In this document: positions 5,933 through 6,479 of the stretch, piece after piece | How the letters are laid out: every line of letters begins with the position of its first letter | How positions within the stretch are numbered: position 1 is the stretch's first letter | DNA from: Fibrobacter sp. | GTDB taxonomy: Bacteria; Fibrobacterota; Fibrobacteria; Fibrobacterales; Fibrobacteraceae | Reading direction: 5' to 3' | Length of the DNA stretch: 6,479 bases | NCBI GenBank assembly: GCA_017550445.1 | Contig: JAFZOV010000091.1 | Span: forward strand, 1 to 6,479 | Position numbers and translations under genes: made by a program | Notes under the pieces: model-generated | What the model was told of the DNA's origin: nothing | Seen by the model: the letters and a program-made list of their open reading frames with translations, nothing else | Databases searched by the model: none

Positions 5933-6191
5933 AAAAAACAGCGCACAACATGCCCTTGCTTATTTGTGATGTATTGAAATTTTCCACGCCTTGCGCGGAA
6001 AGGGATGATCTTGCAATCCTGTTGGCGGGGGCTTTCCCCGGCGTTACTTGCCACTCTTTCGAGTGAACTCGAGTAGGTCGTGTTCCTACCAGCTATCCAA
6101 CAGAACCATCAAGAAGGTTGATGGGCCCCGCCGCGAATGCACGTACGGACCCGAAGGTCTATGTCGACTGTCGCGGGGATTATCGGACTTC
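5933..6191 (-). ncRNA. Structured RNA: leader of the operon or stand-alone small RNA, class unknown
   Basis: Read on the minus strand from the predicted start near 6191. Hand-found helices, in 5' to 3' order: CCCCGC/GCGGGG (6178-6173 with 6131-6126) enclosing GACC-UUCG-GGUC (6159-6148); CCAUCAA/UUGAUGG (6124-6118 with 6112-6106); GUAGG/CCUAC (6089-6085 with 6077-6073); CACUC-GAAA-GAGUG (6065-6052); CGGGG/CCCCG (6040-6036 with 6030-6026); and UUUCC/GGAAA with an inner GCG/CGC pairing (6001-5981). A 9-bp long-range helix UUCUGUUGG/CCAACAGGA (6105-6097 with 6025-6017) closes a junction around three of these. UUCG and GAAA tetraloops occur only in this orientation, which fixes the functional strand. 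A run of six U (5938-5933) after a weak stem may end a roughly 255-nt RNA. Otherwise it is part of a roughly 330-nt 5' leader reaching the ATG at 5861. No known class (6S, tmRNA, RNase P, SRP, c-di-GMP, group I/II intron) was recognised. Confidence 0.65.
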
Positions 6192-6197
6192 GGAAGT

Positions 6198-6226
6198 AAT
6201 ATATATAAACAGACTTTAAGTGTCAA
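6198..6226 (-). promoter_or_regulatory. Sigma70-type promoter of the structured RNA and AlbA/ATPase operon
   Basis: On the minus strand TTGACA (6226-6221, perfect -35) is followed by 17 nt and TATATT (6203-6198, 5 of 6 to consensus). Transcription would begin near 6191, just ahead of the first helix of the structured RNA. It is the best promoter in the window. Confidence 0.75.
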
Positions 6227-6339
6227 GTCGTATTGTTTTTTTCAATTCTAGGAAAATTCGTTTTGCAGGACTGTTTCTTCCAACGGGGGGGGGAAGAATC
6301 CCCCTCGGCAAAGCCTGTAGTCTTTGCCTACCCCCACTG
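6227..6339. other. Non-coding gap with two hairpins and a G9 tract beside the IS end
   Basis: No credible gene. It holds a run of nine G (6285-6293) whose end forms GGGGGA-AGAA-TCCCCC (6289-6304), then a 7-bp hairpin GGCAAAG/CTTTGCC (6307-6313 with 6322-6328) ending 11 nt before the IS terminus. Neither stem is followed by a T-tract on either strand, so ordinary intrinsic termination is not supported. Confidence 0.5.
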
Positions 6340-6479
6340 TGAACCGACCCCAAAAAGTTGGACAGTTTAAAGTTAGGATAAAATTGAGTTACGGGTTCGG
6401 TATTGAACCGGGCTCATTCCATCTAAACGTAGTTTTATCCGTCTGTTATTGTAATAGTCGATATAGTTTCTAAGCTCCC
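6340..6479 (-). mobile_element. IS3-family insertion sequence, right end only
   Basis: The plus strand from about 6340 reads TGAACCGACCCCAAAAAG followed by TTGGACA, the kind of TG-starting terminal repeat typical of IS3-family (IS3/IS150-like) elements. The transposase C-terminus ends just inside it. The element continues past the right edge, so its left end and target duplication cannot be seen. The exact boundary could be 6338 or 6340. Confidence 0.85.
6373..6479 (-). CDS. IS3-family transposase (OrfB), C-terminal fragment
   Basis: The last 34 codons on the minus strand read [20 protein letters not shown], then MSPVQYR, then a short tail ending in TAA (6375-6373). YI-YYNN-RI ... L-GMSPVQYR is the conserved end of the rve-type DDE integrase of IS3-family OrfB, the catalytic subunit normally made by -1 frameshifting from OrfA. 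The catalytic D, D and E lie outside the window, except that the final helix region may be just beyond the edge. The stop lies 32 nt inside the terminal repeat boundary, as usual for these elements. Whether the copy is intact cannot be told. Confidence 0.92.
   Translation of the reverse strand, partial: ELRNYIDYYNNRRIKLRLDGMSPVQYRTRNSILS

Noticed and set aside
6041..6070. CACUCGAAAGAGUGG, resembling the GAAA hairpin of c-di-GMP-I riboswitches
   Set aside because: The rest of the aptamer (the CACGCACAGGGCAAACC lead-in and the receptor helix) is absent; a GNRA hairpin alone is not diagnostic.
6126..6160. Plus-strand GCACGTACGGACC, reminiscent of group II intron domain V
   Set aside because: The matching 5' half and the GAAA-capped domain V hairpin are missing, and no reverse transcriptase is present.
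5884..6251. Two plus-strand frames (5884-6066 and 6048-6251) across the structured RNA
   Set aside because: Both begin with TTG, have no Shine-Dalgarno and no recognisable domain. The tetraloops and promoter point to the minus strand as the functional one.
5688..6340. Retron or diversity-generating retroelement
   Set aside because: No reverse transcriptase or template/variable repeat pair is present in the window.

Overview
The window looks like a piece of a Fibrobacter-type chromosome (inference, moderate confidence). The grounds are a secreted subfamily-GH8b xylanolytic enzyme with a C-terminal tail like those of Fibrobacter secreted hydrolases, a beta-barrel-like envelope protein, and fairly GC-rich coding DNA in the left two thirds. 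No rRNA, tRNA or CRISPR array is visible.

Left part (1-2820): the first 15 codons of argininosuccinate synthase (argG, minus strand) follow closely behind a predicted outer-membrane or periplasmic protein on the same strand. A divergent intergenic region of about 240 bp holds a 16-nt A/T palindrome and a tandem GAGTGTACA repeat. It leads into the plus-strand GH8 gene, which ends at a strong intrinsic terminator.

Middle (2821-4235): a BASS-family (bile acid:sodium symporter family) transporter and a small GNAT acetyltransferase, both on the plus strand. A degenerate copy of the hairpin sequence found at the GH8 terminator lies between them.

Right part (4216-6479): this is the accessory-looking part. 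It is more AT-rich by eye, is encoded on the minus strand, and is bounded by the end of an IS3-family element whose transposase C-terminus runs off the window. A near-consensus sigma70 promoter (TTGACA, 17 nt, TATATT) drives about 330 nt of leader that can be folded by hand into a compact RNA: a C(UUCG)G hairpin, a C(GAAA)G hairpin, several further hairpins, and a 9-bp long-range helix enclosing a multibranch junction. Below it lie a 57-residue coiled-coil/CxxC protein and a 478-residue AlbA_2 (Schlafen-like) + GHKL-ATPase + winged-helix protein, apparently in one operon. The RNA + small protein + AlbA/ATPase cassette is the best candidate in the window for an undescribed system. The RNA matches no class I could recognise. 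Whether it is a cis-acting leader or a separate small RNA cannot be settled from sequence alone.
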